A stretch of DNA of 64,000 nucleotides, from contig JANQMN010000066.1 of assembly GCA_028280065.1 (NCBI GenBank), positions 1 through 64,000 on the forward strand, read 5' to 3'. Shown here piece after piece: positions 63,871 to 64,000 of the stretch. Numbering within the stretch: the stretch's first letter is position 1; each line of letters opens with the position of its first letter. The DNA is from Hahella sp. (GTDB lineage: Bacteria > Pseudomonadota > Gammaproteobacteria > Pseudomonadales > Oleiphilaceae). The position numbers and the translations under genes were made by a program. The notes under the pieces are model-generated. The model was not told where the DNA came from. It ran no database searches and saw nothing but the letters and a program-made list of their open reading frames with translations.

Positions 63871-63888
63871 ATCCTAGAAACCTAGGAT
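63871..63888. promoter_or_regulatory. Short inverted repeat upstream of the solute-binding-protein gene
   Basis: ATCCTAG and CTAGGAT with a 4-nt spacer, about 35–50 bp before the ATG. It could be an operator or part of a terminator for a gene beyond the window edge. Confidence 0.35.
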
Positions 63889-64000
63889 TATTGTTAGTTA
63901 CCAAGCATAGGGTTATTTACCGTTTCGCTAAGGGTAAAGTAATCAGGCATGGATTACCCGTCAACACAATTTGTAACGCTTCATTACTTTAGGTTTAGGC

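Overview
The window is chromosomal DNA of a gammaproteobacterium, most likely a relative of the Pseudomonadales/Oceanospirillales. The run sfsA–dksA–gluQ–cbrX–cbrA–cbrB–(crcZ-like RNA)–pcnB–folK–panB–panC–pgi (15414–28614) is the order known from Pseudomonas. The block plsY/tsaD–rpsU–yqeY–dnaG–rpoD–tRNA-Ile2 (29654–36354) is the classic macromolecular synthesis region. The genus cannot be fixed from the sequence alone.

Layout. 163–2684: a protein with an HPr-like domain and a short-chain dehydrogenase. 2754–5083: an ilvGM operon preceded by an Ile/Val/Leu-rich leader peptide and an attenuator. 5095–7548: a secreted lipase and a divergently transcribed lipase-chaperone-like gene. 8044–12926: recQ, and an mrcB–lpoP cell-wall pair. 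13049–16163: a phosphotransferase/kinase fusion, a pentapeptide-repeat protein, a Rieske protein and sfsA. 16526–28614: dksA, gluQ, the CbrX/CbrA/CbrB carbon/nitrogen-balance system with an unannotated CrcZ-type sRNA locus, then pcnB, folK, panBC and pgi. 28699–36208: folB, a second folK, plsY, tsaD, rpsU, yqeY, dnaG and rpoD, with a consensus heat-shock promoter overlapping the dnaG stop codon.

An AT-rich accessory segment starts directly behind tRNA-Ile2 (about 36360–42780). It holds a broken SGNH hydrolase, a membrane-anchored Asp-box repeat protein, a translationally coupled two-gene unit (2-TM/GAF-like protein plus a 65-residue protein), a Tlde1/DUF2778-like L,D-transpeptidase-fold effector with a coupled two-helix membrane protein (a likely effector–immunity pair), a frameshifted small gene and a Fic protein with repeats upstream of it.

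The last third is dominated by two separate PspA/IM30 systems. The first (44295–53950) is a five-gene operon: YjfI-like DUF2170 protein, PspA-like protein, YqiJ-like OB-fold membrane protein, flotillin and a 1764-residue AAA+ ATPase. It is headed by an ACATGT-containing inverted repeat. The second (57045–62589) is a short PspA-like protein, a membrane protein and an exported VWA protein, divergent from an OmpR-type response regulator and a histidine kinase with a very large periplasmic region. The shared intergenic region carries TTTACA direct repeats with an 11-bp period. A chemoreceptor and two extracellular-solute-binding proteins lie around them. I infer two distinct membrane-stress modules; the second looks like a self-contained signalling system.
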